DNA of 64,000 nucleotides from positions 994,187-1,058,186 of the forward strand of contig JAJEKV010000110.1 in NCBI GenBank assembly GCA_021234155.1, given 5' to 3'. Made by a program: the position numbers and the translations under genes. This document shows positions 49,155 through 60,340 of this stretch, one piece after another. This DNA is from Isoetes taiwanensis (Eukaryota > Streptophyta > Lycopodiopsida > Isoetales > Isoetaceae). The notes beneath the pieces are model-generated. The model was given only the letters and a program-made list of their open reading frames with translations, searched no databases and was not told where the DNA came from. Within the stretch, counting starts at the first letter, position 1, and each line of letters begins with the position of its first letter.

Positions 49155-50530
49155 GGCATGATCATCACTGTGTTATCGGAGCAGAGAGAAGAACAAAGAG
49201 AGGGTGTATTGAGAGAGAGTATTTTGCTTGATCTAGCTATGGAGATGATGTTGTGCATTGTTTAGATCTGATAGATTGAGCTTGGATTATTTGAGTTTTT
49301 CATCCTTCTTGCAAGATTAGAGTTCAGGCTCTAACAGAAGGAAATGGAAATAACAAATAATAGGAGTTTAACTACTCAAAGGTTCTAGAGGCCATTGAAT
49401 TGATTCCGCGTTATAAGTTGAGAGTATCAAGTGGGTGTGGAAATAGCAGGATAAATGAAATATCCCTTTCAATAATGGAAGAAGGTTAAGATGGTGTCTT
49501 TGCTAATTATATGCTAAGATATGTGGATGGGCGCCTTGTCGTAAGATCTAGTGACATCAAAGCACCGGTTTCGGAAGCAGAGCTTTGGACTGTTGAAAAT
49601 GTGGCTATCCAGAAAAAATAATACTTATAAGTAAGGCATGCACCGTGGTCGCACTGGATAAGGACAAGTGCCGAATTCCAGTTATAATGGACCGTTGCAG
49701 TCCATAAATAATGGGCAGGCGCTGTGCTTCCCAAGAAACCGGGGCGCCACGTGGCAATCCTGCATCCACGAATAGCAAGGCACCACATGGCAACCCTTAT
49801 TTGAAAATAATGAAGGGGGGCTGATGGACCACGGGTCCACAATTCAAATTTGAAATTCAAAAAAATTTGAATATACAAACGTGCGCTAGATATAATGACA
49901 TTCCGCACGTGTCCCAAATAACATTAATAAACATTGGCCTTTATTAAATACACATAAATGTGGGGGGAGAGGGGGGATTTGAATTCTGAATTTGAATTTG
50001 CTGAGTAATTCAAATTCCGATTTCGAATTCCCCCTTATTTATGTCAATTGCTTTCTGCATTTGAATCCATCAATCTTGAGCGCCTACTTTAACATAGTTG
50101 ATCGAAGAACGAACTTGGTGCCAGTCACTCCCAAGGTAATTATTCTTAAGAAATGTAGATCTATGATTTTGGCAGTGTTTCTTGAGTTCAAATTCATGTT
50201 AGCTCAACTGGTAAAACATTTTTTTGAAGATGCCTGTTTTTTACTGATGTCAGAACATGGATTTCAAGTTTTGTGCTTCCATGCTTATTGGCTATATAGA
50301 CTCAAGAATCTGCTATGTATACTTTATCTTGGTGGCTTGATTGAGCTCCTTCTTCCTCAATGGTGTAGCCTTGAAGAAACTGCCTCTGCTTCGCCTGCCA
50401 ATTCATTGCTTTTAAGATTGCAGGTTCGGGACTCAGTCCAAGTGCTGATACAAATTGATTTCCCGCCCACTCTGGAGAGTCACGATCTTACAGTCTTCAA
50501 AACCCGCCCATTTTGAGGACCCCTACTCCA
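49155..50530. other. no recognisable gene
   Basis: Contains repeated aattcaaat/ttgaaattt words at 49,840-50,030, a G-rich tract at 49,962-49,977 and a TATA-like box at about 50,035. It could hold the LTR of a neighbour, but no repeat partner is present. A 174-codon plus-strand frame (49,992-50,516) looks like chance translation. Confidence 0.4.
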
Positions 50531-50539
50531 TTACGTGGC

Positions 50540-51075
50540 CAATGTGGGTGGCCGCCCAATCTAGCTGGCCCGCAGAGCGACGTGCACAACATGCAATTCG
50601 GGCGACCGCCCAATACTAGCGCTCATGTGTTCCCCTGTGCAAGAAATGGAAGACAAATTGGGCGGGGGGGCCAATTTGCCTTGGCCGGTGTGCGACGTGT
50701 ACAACATCCAATTCGGGAGAGGGCAGAATACAAGCATCCATGTTCCCCCCGTGCAAGAAATGTAAAACAAATTCGGCGGGCGCCCAATTTGGATTGCTTG
50801 CTGTGAAGAAGAAACTGGAGGTTGGGATAGGCGGCCGCCCAATTTGGATTTCCTGCTGTGTACAGCAAGCGGGGAGTTAGGATGTGCGGCCGCCCAATTT
50901 CAGTTTCCCAATGCCCTCCAAAGCGATGCTTTCGAACCAAATTGGGTGGCCGCCCAATTTCAGAACCCTTTGGATATGCCAAACTGGCTCGGGCCTGTAA
51001 TTGGATGTCCGTTCAATATGGGCTCCCGTGCCGAGTGCACCATGGGTTAAATTGGGCATCCGCCCGATATGAGGT
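50540..51075. repeat. array of GC-rich palindromes, period about 55 bp
   Basis: About ten units, each centred on a variant of ATTGGGCGGCCGCCCAAT. Clear cores: 50,548, 50,598, 50,775, 50,830, 50,886, 50,945, with weaker ones at 50,650, 51,005 and 51,055. Spacers between cores differ. Each core can fold into a hairpin with an 8-10 bp stem. Confidence 0.75.
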
Positions 51076-52860
51076 CCCGAATCACGGCTGTTCTATTCTC
51101 ACTAGCCTGGCCCCAAGTTCTGATTCAATCTGTTGTGCAGGAAGTATACATCTACAAGGATGGTCGTCCCATTGCCAAAGGATTCGCTGAAAACTCTAAC
51201 CAGTGCCATTTTAGAGCCATCCCAGGAGCTGTCAGTGTTGGTGTTCAAGAGGTTTTTGAGGGGCATCACGCCCTCCCATGGCCTACTCCAGATGCAGAAA
51301 CTATAGGAGAAGCCAAAGGATCCTTCATCCTTTGGAGAGAGGAAGATGTCCGTGAATCCAATATAGAAGATGTCTCGTCCACCTCCAAAAACCAGAGAGT
51401 GGAATCTACTATGGAACCTATCCCCCACACCAGATACACTTTATTGGGAGAAGGACTGTGAAATATGGCACTCTTGCGACTCCATTCTTGCGGGAAAGGG
51501 TTTTATATCCTTTAAAGGCCCAGATGATGCAGTATGCGACCAGTTCTTAGGATTGAAATGCATTGGAGTGTACCCGATTCCTGCGGAAGTGAATTTTCGT
51601 TGTCAGGCTTGTTTACAGGTACCAAAAGCAGGTATGCTTGTAAGGTGGAGTAATGAATATGTTACAGTGGATGTTGTAAAAGTGTCTGAGATCTTGACTG
51701 CAAGGCCAACCGAGCAAGCAGATACTTTGTCAAGTCAAGGTAGATCTATTATTGAGAAGCATCCAAACTTCGAGAGGCGCAAGTACACTTTCCACTCCCG
51801 TCAGCGTAGGCGGTTCCTGAGACAGCCTAAGATTGAACGCCTTAGCTCTAGGGAGGCTATTTTGAAATATCAAATGACACTGTGTTGCAAACACAGGTGT
51901 TGTGCAAAGTTCTCACATAATCAGGTCATCAACATGCGCAAGGAATTCTATGCAATGAAGTCTAGCGACAGGGTGACATTTGTGTATGACATGCTTGGGA
52001 ACAACATGAAAGGCCGTCGAGTGGAACGTCTGGTGTTGCATAGCAGGCTAGTCTGTGAGAGAGCCTGGTATCTTGGGCTGGGAATCTCAAAGTCAGGGTA
52101 TCTGAAATGGAAAGCACAATACCTTGAGGGTGCTCGCAAAGTAGAGCACGGCAACTGTGGTAGTTTTAAGCCTCGTGCATCCACCTTAGCATCCGAGGCT
52201 GTTTTCTCCATGTTCGTAAGGGAGAATTGCGAGTCCTTGCCTCACCATAGTCGGAGGAATGAAGAGGGCATCCGGGAAAATGTTAGGAAGTTGCCTACAA
52301 TGTTTACGAAAACAAGCATCCTAGATGAGGTGAATGTAGAAGTTATGGCACTGACAGGCAAAGCCTCGCCAGCGGGGTTTCATAGAACATGGAAAAGGAG
52401 CTTTAGGGATGTCAGTATCGCAAAAAAAATTCCGTTCTCTATATGTGATACATGTGAGGTCATTCGTACAAAGCTGTTGAAGACAAAGGATAGGCAGAAA
52501 GGAGGATATTGCATGACCAGAGAAGAGCGCACAGATTGGAGCAAGCCTCCTGTCGCACCCAGTATTGGTCATTGGAGATTATATTCCCATAGGTATCCTA
52601 AAGACTATGTTTGTATTATTCATGACAAGATGGACAAGACAAAGACAATGATTCCAAAATTGCAGCAATCGGTGAAGTCCCTTTGGAGACTGTATAAACT
52701 CAAAACATCATTGATGGGTGCTCTCACTCATGGCCATGGGAGGGGAAGCTATGGAAACTTTGCTTTGGATCTATGGCCAGATGACTCGAACTTCCATGTA
52801 GGTTCTTTGAATAGCATCTTGAGAAGGCTCGAGATGGGTCATGAGTATCCAGGAGGCCAT
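51069..52860 (+). pseudogene. DUF7869-like transposase relative, N-terminal part, preceded by a TNP1-like segment
   Basis: The first part (51,135-51,350) reads GRPIAKGFAENS and PDAETIGEAKGSFILWREED, like the region found beside plant CACTA-type genes. A long open frame then begins (51,370). It contains a Cys cluster LCCKHRCCAKFSHNQVINMR, RAWYLGLGISKSGYLKW, VRKLPTMFTKTSI, FHRTWKRSFRDVSI, FSICDTCEVIRTKL, then YPKDYVCIIHDKMDKTKTMI and LTHGHGRGSYGNFALDLWPD. The last two blocks resemble the first catalytic Asp region (IIDGMDQxKT) of proteins annotated with DUF7869 in corals and spore plants. The second half, with LDNxxxENKN and GHTHxDID, is missing: at about 52,860 the frame passes into gypsy gag. 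Family naming is from memory and moderately sure. Confidence 0.6.
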
Positions 52861-52867
52861 CTTACAA

Positions 52868-54212
52868 TGCCAGAGACATCAGCTCCAACTTGGGTAACTT
52901 CCTTGCGTAACAATGCGGCACTCAAATCGAAATTGGCACTCACCAATAGTAACATCCCTGTGATCTTGCCTAGGCCAGAAGGACCTTCTTTCGGCTTGTT
53001 ATTCGGCTCCATCCTCAGAGATATCCTACAGATTGGGAATAGGTCAGACAGTTGGCTCTCTTCTTTCTGGGCCAGCCTTGAGTTGGTTTGCTCCCCTGCT
53101 GGAGAAAGGGGCTCCCGAGTTGCAAAATTTTGCTTTATTCACTGCAGAGCTCGAGGCATGCTTTGGAAACATCGATCGTCAGCGCACAACAGTCACAAAA
53201 CTTTGAAATCTAAGGCAAGGCTCTTGTCCAGCTTCAGTATATGCATCAGAATTTCGTTAAATTGCGGAAGATACTGCCTGGGATGATGTTGCACTTCGAG
53301 ATTATTTCCGAAGGGGGTTACGTGAGGATGTCAAAGATATGCTGTTGTCTATGGAGGACCCTCAGACTTTGGAAGAAGCCATCAGATTTGCAGTTCGATG
53401 TGATAATCGGCTCTTCGAACGTAGGCAAGAGAGACGTAGTCAGGTCTTTCCAATCACACAAGCGCCTGTAGCTACGCCTTCTCCAGTTTCATCTGTAGAA
53501 TCCAACAGATCCAGACCTGAGCCTATGCAGATCGATCGGGCAGTTCGAGGACTTTTATCTGCTGCCGAGAAGCAGCATCGGAGACAGGCTAATCTTTGCC
53601 TCTACTGTGGAGGAGCTAGTCATATTTGCTCGTGGATGCCCTGTGAAGCACCTAAATCAGTCAAAAAACCGTTCGAGCCCCGTCCGAGTAGTAGGAGTCT
53701 CTCGACGGTTGCCTGATATTCCTTCATCTCCTCCCACATGTGACGAAGGTTTTATTCCCTCGGACAAGGTCAGTAAAGAATTTTTTATCTCTATTGATTG
53801 TGGTGCGAATGCCTGCTTCATGGATAGTATGTTCGCTACTAAGCACGTCATTCCTAGAAGCAAGGTCGAGAATTCTAGCTCTGTAAATGTGATTGATGGG
53901 CGTGAGATCTCTTAAGGCACAGTCACAGAAGGTATTGCACCTCTTCACATCTTGTTCGGGGGAGCTTCTTGTAGCATTTCCTTCAATCTCATCGCTAGCG
54001 CACATGCGCCAGTAGTCTTGGGTCTGCCCTGGCTCGAGCTACATAACCCGCATATTGATTGGCGTACTAGATCCTTTTGATTTGCTAGTTCAAGCTCTAG
54101 TTCCAGTTCATCTGCAGTTCAGGCCTCTGCACTAATATCTACTTCAGTCCATACAGTATCGTGGGCTCCTGATTCTATCCTTGCTATTCCTGTTTCTGCT
54201 TCACGTCCCGAT
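52868..54212 (+). pseudogene. gypsy C gag and protease
   Basis: Chromovirus/sushi-type gag: IPVILPRPE, then in a shifted frame RQLALFFLGQP, LLEKGAPELQNFALFTAELE, CFGNIDRQRTTVTKL, RNLRQGSCPASVYASEFR, DDVALRDYFRRGLREDVKDM and EEAIRFAVRCDNRLFERRQE (to 53,430). A damaged zinc knuckle, LCLYCGGASHI, is at about 53,597-53,632. The protease follows: FFISIDCGANACFMD (active-site D-C/S-G-A, about 53,790-53,825), then VVLGLPWLELHNPHIDW (54,015-54,065). At least three frameshifts and one stop. The gag start is uncertain because the open frame is continuous with the upstream transposase relative. Confidence 0.8.
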
Positions 54213-55760
54213 TTGGCTCTTGTCCCTGCTCCAGTTCATGTCTCAGATTCTGACCATATTCTAGATGATGCCCCAGCTCTAGTTCTTATTCCAGTTCTTG
54301 TGCCAGTTCCTGTTCCAGTTGCTCCTACTTCTGCTCCTGTTCCTGCTCTCGCTCCTGTTCTTGATCCCGCTCCTGTAGATGCTTCTTCACGCCCTCAGCT
54401 CCGTATCTCGAAGATCTCTCTTCACAAGTTTATCAGATCTGGTAGGCAAGATCCCAGATCAGCATTTGCAATCCAAGTCCATCCGTCGACTAGCTCTGCT
54501 TCAGAAACGTTTGCTCCTGTCCTTCTTGATAAGTACACGGATTTTGACAATGTTTTTGATAAGGTCAAAGCTAGTAAGCTTCCGGAGCATCGTCTTCAGC
54601 CAGGGACAACCCCACCATTTGGCCCTATCTATGGCTTGTTGCCAATAGAATTGGAGACTTTGCGGACCTATATCGAGGAGAATCTTGCAATTGGGTTTAT
54701 TCGACATTCTCAGTCACCTGCAAGAGCTGCCATCTTCTTTGTTTCTAAGAAGGATGATTCTTTGCGGCTAGTTGTGGATTATTGCGGCCTCAACAAGATC
54801 ACTGTGCGTAATCGATATCCTCTCCCTCTGATTCCAGAGTTACTTGAGCGGCTACAAGGTGCACGATACTTCACGAAAATTGATCTTCGAGATGCCTATA
54901 ATCTTATCCGCATCAGGGAAGGTGATGAGTGGAAGACGACCTTTCGAACTCGATATGGTCATTTTGAGTATACTGGCATGCCTTTCGGCCTTACCAATGC
55001 TCCGACGGTCTTTCAGCACATGGCTAACGATATTTTTCGGGAGTTTTTGGATCTCTTTGTTATCATATATCTAGATGATATTCTGGTTTATTTGAAGACT
55101 TTGGAGGAGCATGAAGAACATGTCAGGAAGGTCCTTCAGAAGTTACGGGAATATGGACTTTATGCCAAGCTAGAGAAGTGTCAGTTTGAGCAGAACAATA
55201 TCGAGTTTCTTGGCTATCGCATCACATCTCAGGGTGTTTCCATGGATCTAGAGAAGGTCAGCACAGTTCTTGATTGGGAAACACCTTCCTCAATGTACAG
55301 TGCTTCTTGGGGTTTGCCAATTTTTATCGCCGCTTCATCAAGGACTATTCGGAGATCGTCTTGCCTTTGACACGTCTCACCAGGAAGGATGTTCCTTTTG
55401 AGTGGATAATTGAAGCAGAATCAGCATTCATCATCCTGAAGCATGCTTTTATAGCAGCACCTGTTCTTGCACACTCGAATCCTGTGCGTCCCTATATTCT
55501 CGAAGCTGATGCATCAGATTTTGCTCTTGGCAGCATCTTAACGCAAGAGGGGGATGATCATGAGCCGTACCCGGTTGCCTATCATTCCCAAAAGTTCCAG
55601 GCTACAAAGATCAACTATCCTATTTACGATAAGGAACTTTTGGCGATTGTTGACTCTTTTCAGGAGTGACGATGATTTCTTGAGGGTTCTCCTCATAAGA
55701 TGACTGTGTATACGGACCATCGCAATCTGGAGTATTTTCAGTTTGCTCGAGTTCTTAATC
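54213..55760 (+). pseudogene. gypsy C reverse transcriptase and RNase H
   Basis: A Val/Pro/Ala-rich linker made of repeated gttcctgttcca-like words (54,213-54,400) leads into RT: KLPEHRLQPGTTPPFGPIYG, LRLVVDYCGLNKITVRNRYP, YFTKIDLRDAYNLIRI, MPFGLTNAP and YLDDILVY (55,068-55,091, catalytic Asp pair intact). A frameshift near 55,290 separates CFLGFANFYRRFIKDYS. RNase H shows ILEADASDFALGSIL and YPIYDKELLAIV, a second shift near 55,668, then [17 protein letters not shown]. Coding is cut exactly after VLN at 55,760 by the foldback element and resumes as RRQARW at 58,931. Confidence 0.88.
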
Positions 55761-56324
55761 ATGGAAAAAATTAGTGGCTATTAATAGCCAAATGGCGATT
55801 TTTTAGGGGGTCTAGACAATTTTTGCGGCGAATTTTATGAAGGGAGATTTCTTTTACAAAAATAAAAAATAGCCATAGCTAAAACAAGTATTGCATTATT
55901 TTTTTAGGATTAGCCAAACTATTTTCCCCTTTTCCTTTAAGAAAAAGGGATTAGCCTTTCTTTATATTACAATAATTACATATTAAATCATTAATAGCCA
56001 AACAAAAATGAATTCCTATTATAGACTTTTACACATCCCCACCTACCATCATCAATGATAGTAGTTTTTCAAACAATGCATTTCTACTGCATATACCATA
56101 TATGCATCTTTAAAAAGGAATTGTAAGAGATGGCCAATATCTCTCTAGATGCCCGAGTTAGTTGTATAATATATTCCTTCAAGGGTTAGAGATAAGTGAA
56201 ATTTTATCATCATTGCATTGAATGTTGTTCAGATCATGGATATTATAAGATATGTTGTGAGCTTATGTTAAAAGTTTTTTTAATATTATTGTATATTTCT
56301 TGATTGTTAATTATTATTTGTAAT

Positions 56325-57419
56325 TGTAATATCTACTCTATATATGTTCTTATGTTTGTCGCGCTTATCCGGCCGTCCGTTCGAGATCCGACGGCTCACG
56401 TGGGTTTGGGACGTATCCTACGGCCCAGATGGCCTGGGAGTTTACATATAATATGTGTACCGCGGTCCTACGGTCCAAATTGATCTGATCCTGACCGTCG
56501 GTCCAAGATCCGACGGCTCACATGGCTTGGGGACACATCCTACGGTCCACGTGGCTTTGGGAATTATATGTAATAGATCCTACGGCTCATATTGCTTTTA
56601 TATGGTGAGATCTTGATCGTTGATCGTGTCTAAGATCCTAAGGCTCATATTGAATGCTCGTTCCTTAAGGAAAAGCTTTTAAAATTTCTTATGTTATTGG
56701 GGGGATTCGAACACTGGTCCTCAACCCCCCAAACCCCCCACTCTAACCACTAGACAAAGCATTAATTCTTTGAAAAATTTATGTTTCAAATATACTTAAG
56801 AGTAATGTTATAATTAAGATAAAATAGACTATAATATTCTAGGGTGTTTTGAAAGTTTCAAAATGTTCCAGAAAGTTCTAAAATGTTCTAGAAATTTTTA
56901 GAATGTAACGGAATCCAAGAGAATTAAAGGGAATATAAGGAAATCTCATAAATTGTAAGAGAATCTAGGAAAATATACAAGTCTAACGAAATCTCTTAAA
57001 ATCAAATTGAATCTAAGGGAATCTTCATAATATCTAAGGGAATCTAAGAAAATCTTGGTGAAATCTTAGAGTTTTTTTAAGATTTTGCAATGAGCGACAA
57101 TAGAATGTTCTAAAATGTTTCATAATAAAGGTGTACAATATAAATCTTGAAAAAAAAAATATTCTAGATGCTCAGGGCAAGCGCCTCAGTCTAAAAATAG
57201 AAAATGTTTTAAACATATTGCACAGATCCAAAATAGATTATTTTAGAAGGTTTTAAATGCTCATGGGTAAGCACCTCAATCAAAATAGAAAATTCTAAGA
57301 GAATCTAGGAGAATCCAAGAGAATCTCAGTAGAATCGTTGGTTATCTAGAGCACTATAGGGCCTTACACCGTAAGAACATGCTAAAACTGGAACAATGCG
57401 CCGTAGGACGTATTAATTT
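56325..57419 (+). repeat. left arm of giant palindrome 1
   Basis: Pairs with 57,426-58,705. It includes a run of GATCC(G/T)ACGG(C/T)C motifs at 56,370-56,640 and a reversed tRNA-like segment at 56,697-56,762. Confidence 0.9.
56697..56762 (-). other. degenerate tRNA-like segment (left arm)
   Basis: On the minus strand: TGTCTAGTGGTTAGAG (box A-like), then GTTCGAATCC (box B) about 40 bases on. It is the arm partner of 58,268-58,345. Confidence 0.6.
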
Positions 57420-57425
57420 TCTTGT

Positions 57426-58705
57426 AAATTAATACGTCCTACGGCGCATTGTTCCAGTTTTAGCATGTTCTTACGGTGTAAGGCCCTATAGTGCTCTAGA
57501 TAACCAACCATCTACCTAGATTCTCTTGGATTCTCCTAGATTCTCTTAGAATTTTCTATTTTGATTGAGGTGCTTACCCATGAGCATTTAAAACCTTCTA
57601 AAATTATCTATTTTGGATCTATGCAACATTTTTAAAACATTTTCTATTTTTAGACTAAGGCGCTTACCTTGGGCATCTAGAATATTTTTTTTTCAAGATT
57701 TATATTGTACACCTTTATTATGAAACATTTTAGAACATTCTATTGTCGCCTTTTGCAAAATCTTAAAACCCATGAGCATTTAAAACCTTCTAAAATAATC
57801 TATTTTGGATCTCAGGCAACATTTTTAAAACATTTTCTATTTTTAGACTAAAGCTTTGCCTTGAGCATCTAGAATATTTTTTTTTTTCAAGATTTATATT
57901 GTACACCTTTATTATGAAACATTTTAGAACATTCTATTGTCGCTGTTTTGCAAAATCTTAAAAACTCTAAGATTTCATCAAGATTTTTTACATTCTCTTA
58001 GATATTATGAAGATTCCCTTAGATTCAATTAGAATTTAAGAGATTCCGTTAGACTTGTATATTTTCCTAGATTCTCTTACAACTTATGAGATTTCCTTAT
58101 ATTCCTTTAATTCTTCTCGATTCCCTTACATTCTAGAAATTTCTAGAACATTTTAGAACTTTCTGGAACATTTTGAAAGTTTCAAAACATCCTAGAATAT
58201 TATAGTCTATTTTATCTTAATTAAAACATTACCCTTAAGTATATTTGAAACATAAATTTTTCATAGAATTAATGCTTGGTCTAGTGGTTAGAGTGGGGGG
58301 TTTGGGGGGTTGAGGACCAGGGTTCGAATCACCCCAATAACATAAAAAATTTTAAAAGCCTTTCCTTAAGGAACGAGCATTCAATATGAGCCTTAGGATC
58401 TTAAACTCGATCAACGATCAAGATCTCATCATATAAAAGCAATATGAGCCGTAGGATCTATTACATATAATTCCCAAAGCCACGTGGACCGTAGGATGTG
58501 TCCCCAAGCCATGTGAGCCGTCGGATCTCGGACCGACGGCCAAGATCAGATCAATCTGGACCGTAGGACCGCGGTACACATATTATATGTAAACTCCCAG
58601 GCCATCTGGGCCGTAGGATACGTCCCAAATCCACGTGAGCCGTCGGATCTCGAACGGACGGTCGGATAAGCGCGACAAACATAAGAACATATATAGATCA
58701 GATAT
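57426..58705 (-). repeat. right arm of giant palindrome 1
   Basis: Inverse of 56,325-57,419 but about 195 bp longer because 57,570-57,766 is repeated at 57,767-57,962. Confidence 0.9.
58268..58345 (+). other. degenerate tRNA-like segment with pol III box A and box B (right arm)
   Basis: TGGTCTAGTGGTTAGAGTG resembles a tRNA D-arm/box A and GGTTCGAATC at 58,321-58,330 is a box B. The anticodon region is a G/T run and the acceptor and T stems do not close, so it is not a working tRNA. The inverse copy is at 56,697-56,762. Confidence 0.6.
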
Positions 58706-58930
58706 ATATCTAAAGCTATAGAATTTACATTTTTTGCCTTTTCTAGTTACAAAAAATAGCCAAGTGAAAGTTTATAGTACTTAATTCAAAAGTCTCGCCA
58801 AGTCCAAGTCCATATAAATGTAATGGTAATAATAACTTTAGCCAAATGTATATCATAAAGTACTGTAAAATTTTAAAAAATAGCCACACCATTTTCTATG
58901 GAAAAATATATAGCATGCCAAATCTTAATC

Positions 58931-60340
58931 GTCGTCAGGCTCGGTGGCATACGCAGGTGGTATTCTGCTTTGATTTCGTCATCAAGTTTTGGCACGCTTT
59001 AATGGAAACCAGATGCTCTTTCTCGCAGATCGTATTTCGAACCTAAGGCGGGGGAGCCAGCATTTGATCAACAATCACATGTTAATTTTGGACCTTATCG
59101 TTTACAGCTCATGGCCATCACTTTGTTCGAGAGGCCTCATGCTACATCCTTGTTGGAGTCTGTTCGAGCATCTCTTCCTTCTGATCCATTGGCGCAGGAT
59201 GTAATATCACATCTTGGCTCAACATCATCTTCCCGGCAAATGAGGTTGGACTATGATCATTTTGAGGTTCGAGATGGACTTCTACTTCATGATGGATTTC
59301 TGTATATTCCAGATGGTGCCCTTCGACTTCAAGTTCTGCAGTCCTGTCATGATTCTCCTCTCGCCGGCCATTTTGGCATTGCCAAGACTCTGGAACTTTT
59401 TGCTCGAGATTACTGGTGGCCAGGTCTCCGCCGCACTGTTGAGACTTTTGTACACTTGTGTGATATTTGCTGTCATGCAAAAGCTCTCAAGCACCATCCA
59501 CATGGCCTGCTTCAGCCTTTACCAGTTCCAGCCGGTCCTTGGAAGAGTATTTCGGTGGATTTTATTGTTGCGCTTCCATCCTCCCAGGGCCACGACGCCA
59601 TCCTTGTTGTTGTTGACCATTTTTCCAAGATGGCACATTTCATTCCTTGCAGCACTTCTATCTCCAGTGAAGCCACAATAGTTCTCTTGCTTCGAGAGAT
59701 GGTTCGACTCCATGGCTTACCAGATAACATTGACTGTGACTGTGGCCCCAGTTTGTTGCCAGCCTTTAGAAGCGGGAAGCGTCTATTGCAACTTTTGCAT
59801 GTGGAACGTTCGCTCTCTTCCGGACATCACCCGGAGATCAATGGGCAGGTGGAGCGCACTAATCAAATACTTGAGCAGTATTTGCGATGCTTCATCAATT
59901 ATCAGCAGGATGACTAGGTTGATTGGCTACCGCTGGCAGACTTTGCTTACAATAATTTTGTCCATGCCTCCACAGGCCAGATTCCGTTCTTTATTAATTT
60001 CGGCATGCATCCCCGGTGGTCTTTCATTGCTCTTAGATATGACTCAGTCAATCCCAGTGCCGAGGACAGGCTCGAGAAGCATGTTATCATTGTCATGCAG
60101 ATCAGCACCGTCAGGATGCTCCTCATTTTGCAGTTGGTGATCTTGTTTGGCTATTGCATCGGGATTTGCCGATAGCTCGACCTTGTAACAAGCTCGACTA
60201 CTGGCGCTTAGGTTCCTATCGGATCATTGAACGAGATGATCATGCTGCTTTCCGTCTTGAGCTTCCACCATCAGTTCGCCCAGTGTTCCATGTGTCTTTG
60301 TTGGAACCCTATATAGCAAATCCATTTTCGGATCGAGTAC
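58931..60340 (+). pseudogene. gypsy C integrase and C-terminus
   Basis: Resumes from RNase H at RRQARW. The integrase zinc-binding domain is at about 59,340-59,490 (CHDSPLAGHFGIAKTLELFA, YWWPGLRRTVETFV, LCDICCHAKA). The core has SVDFIVALPSSQGHDAILVV, VDHFSKMAHFIP and a corrupted second-Asp block (NIDCDCGPS where DRGxxF is usual). HHPEINGQVERTNQILEQYL carries the catalytic Glu (59,825-59,885). A stop at 59,917 and frame changes precede WLPLADFAYNNFVHASTGQ and, at 60,154-60,330, ARPCNKLDYWRLGSYRII and RPVFHVSLLEPY, the usual gypsy pol end. At 60,341 the sequence changes to an unrelated repeat, so the 3' LTR is missing. Confidence 0.85.

Larger units (their letters stand above)
55761..58922. mobile_element. 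3.16-kb foldback element inserted in gypsy C
   Basis: The element is flanked by an exact 8-bp target-site duplication, TCTTAATC (55,753-55,760 and 58,923-58,930). Removing one copy restores the gypsy frame (VLN-RRQARW). Two inverted arms of about 1.1 kb meet at 57,422 with a 6-base centre. The outer 560 bp on the left and 220 bp on the right are not inverted copies but share GTGGCTATT / AATAGCCAC words in opposite orientation. There is no coding capacity. The 8-bp duplication and subterminal repeats fit a non-autonomous hAT-like element; ends do not show a perfect terminal inverted repeat, so the class is uncertain. Confidence 0.85.

Noticed and set aside
49992-50516. A 174-codon plus-strand gene
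   Set aside because: No recognisable domain, composition of random AT-rich translation, and no splice or start context that supports it.
51370-53286. A single intact 638-residue host gene
   Set aside because: The N-terminal part is transposase-like and the C-terminal part turns into gypsy gag, then into out-of-frame gag translation; it is a composite.
58268-58345. A functional tRNA gene
   Set aside because: Box A and box B are present, but the acceptor, anticodon and T stems do not form and the anticodon region is a G/T run.
55761-58922. A Mutator-like element
   Set aside because: The target-site duplication is 8 bp, not 9: the ninth base differs (T versus A), and the long inverted arms are internal rather than terminal.
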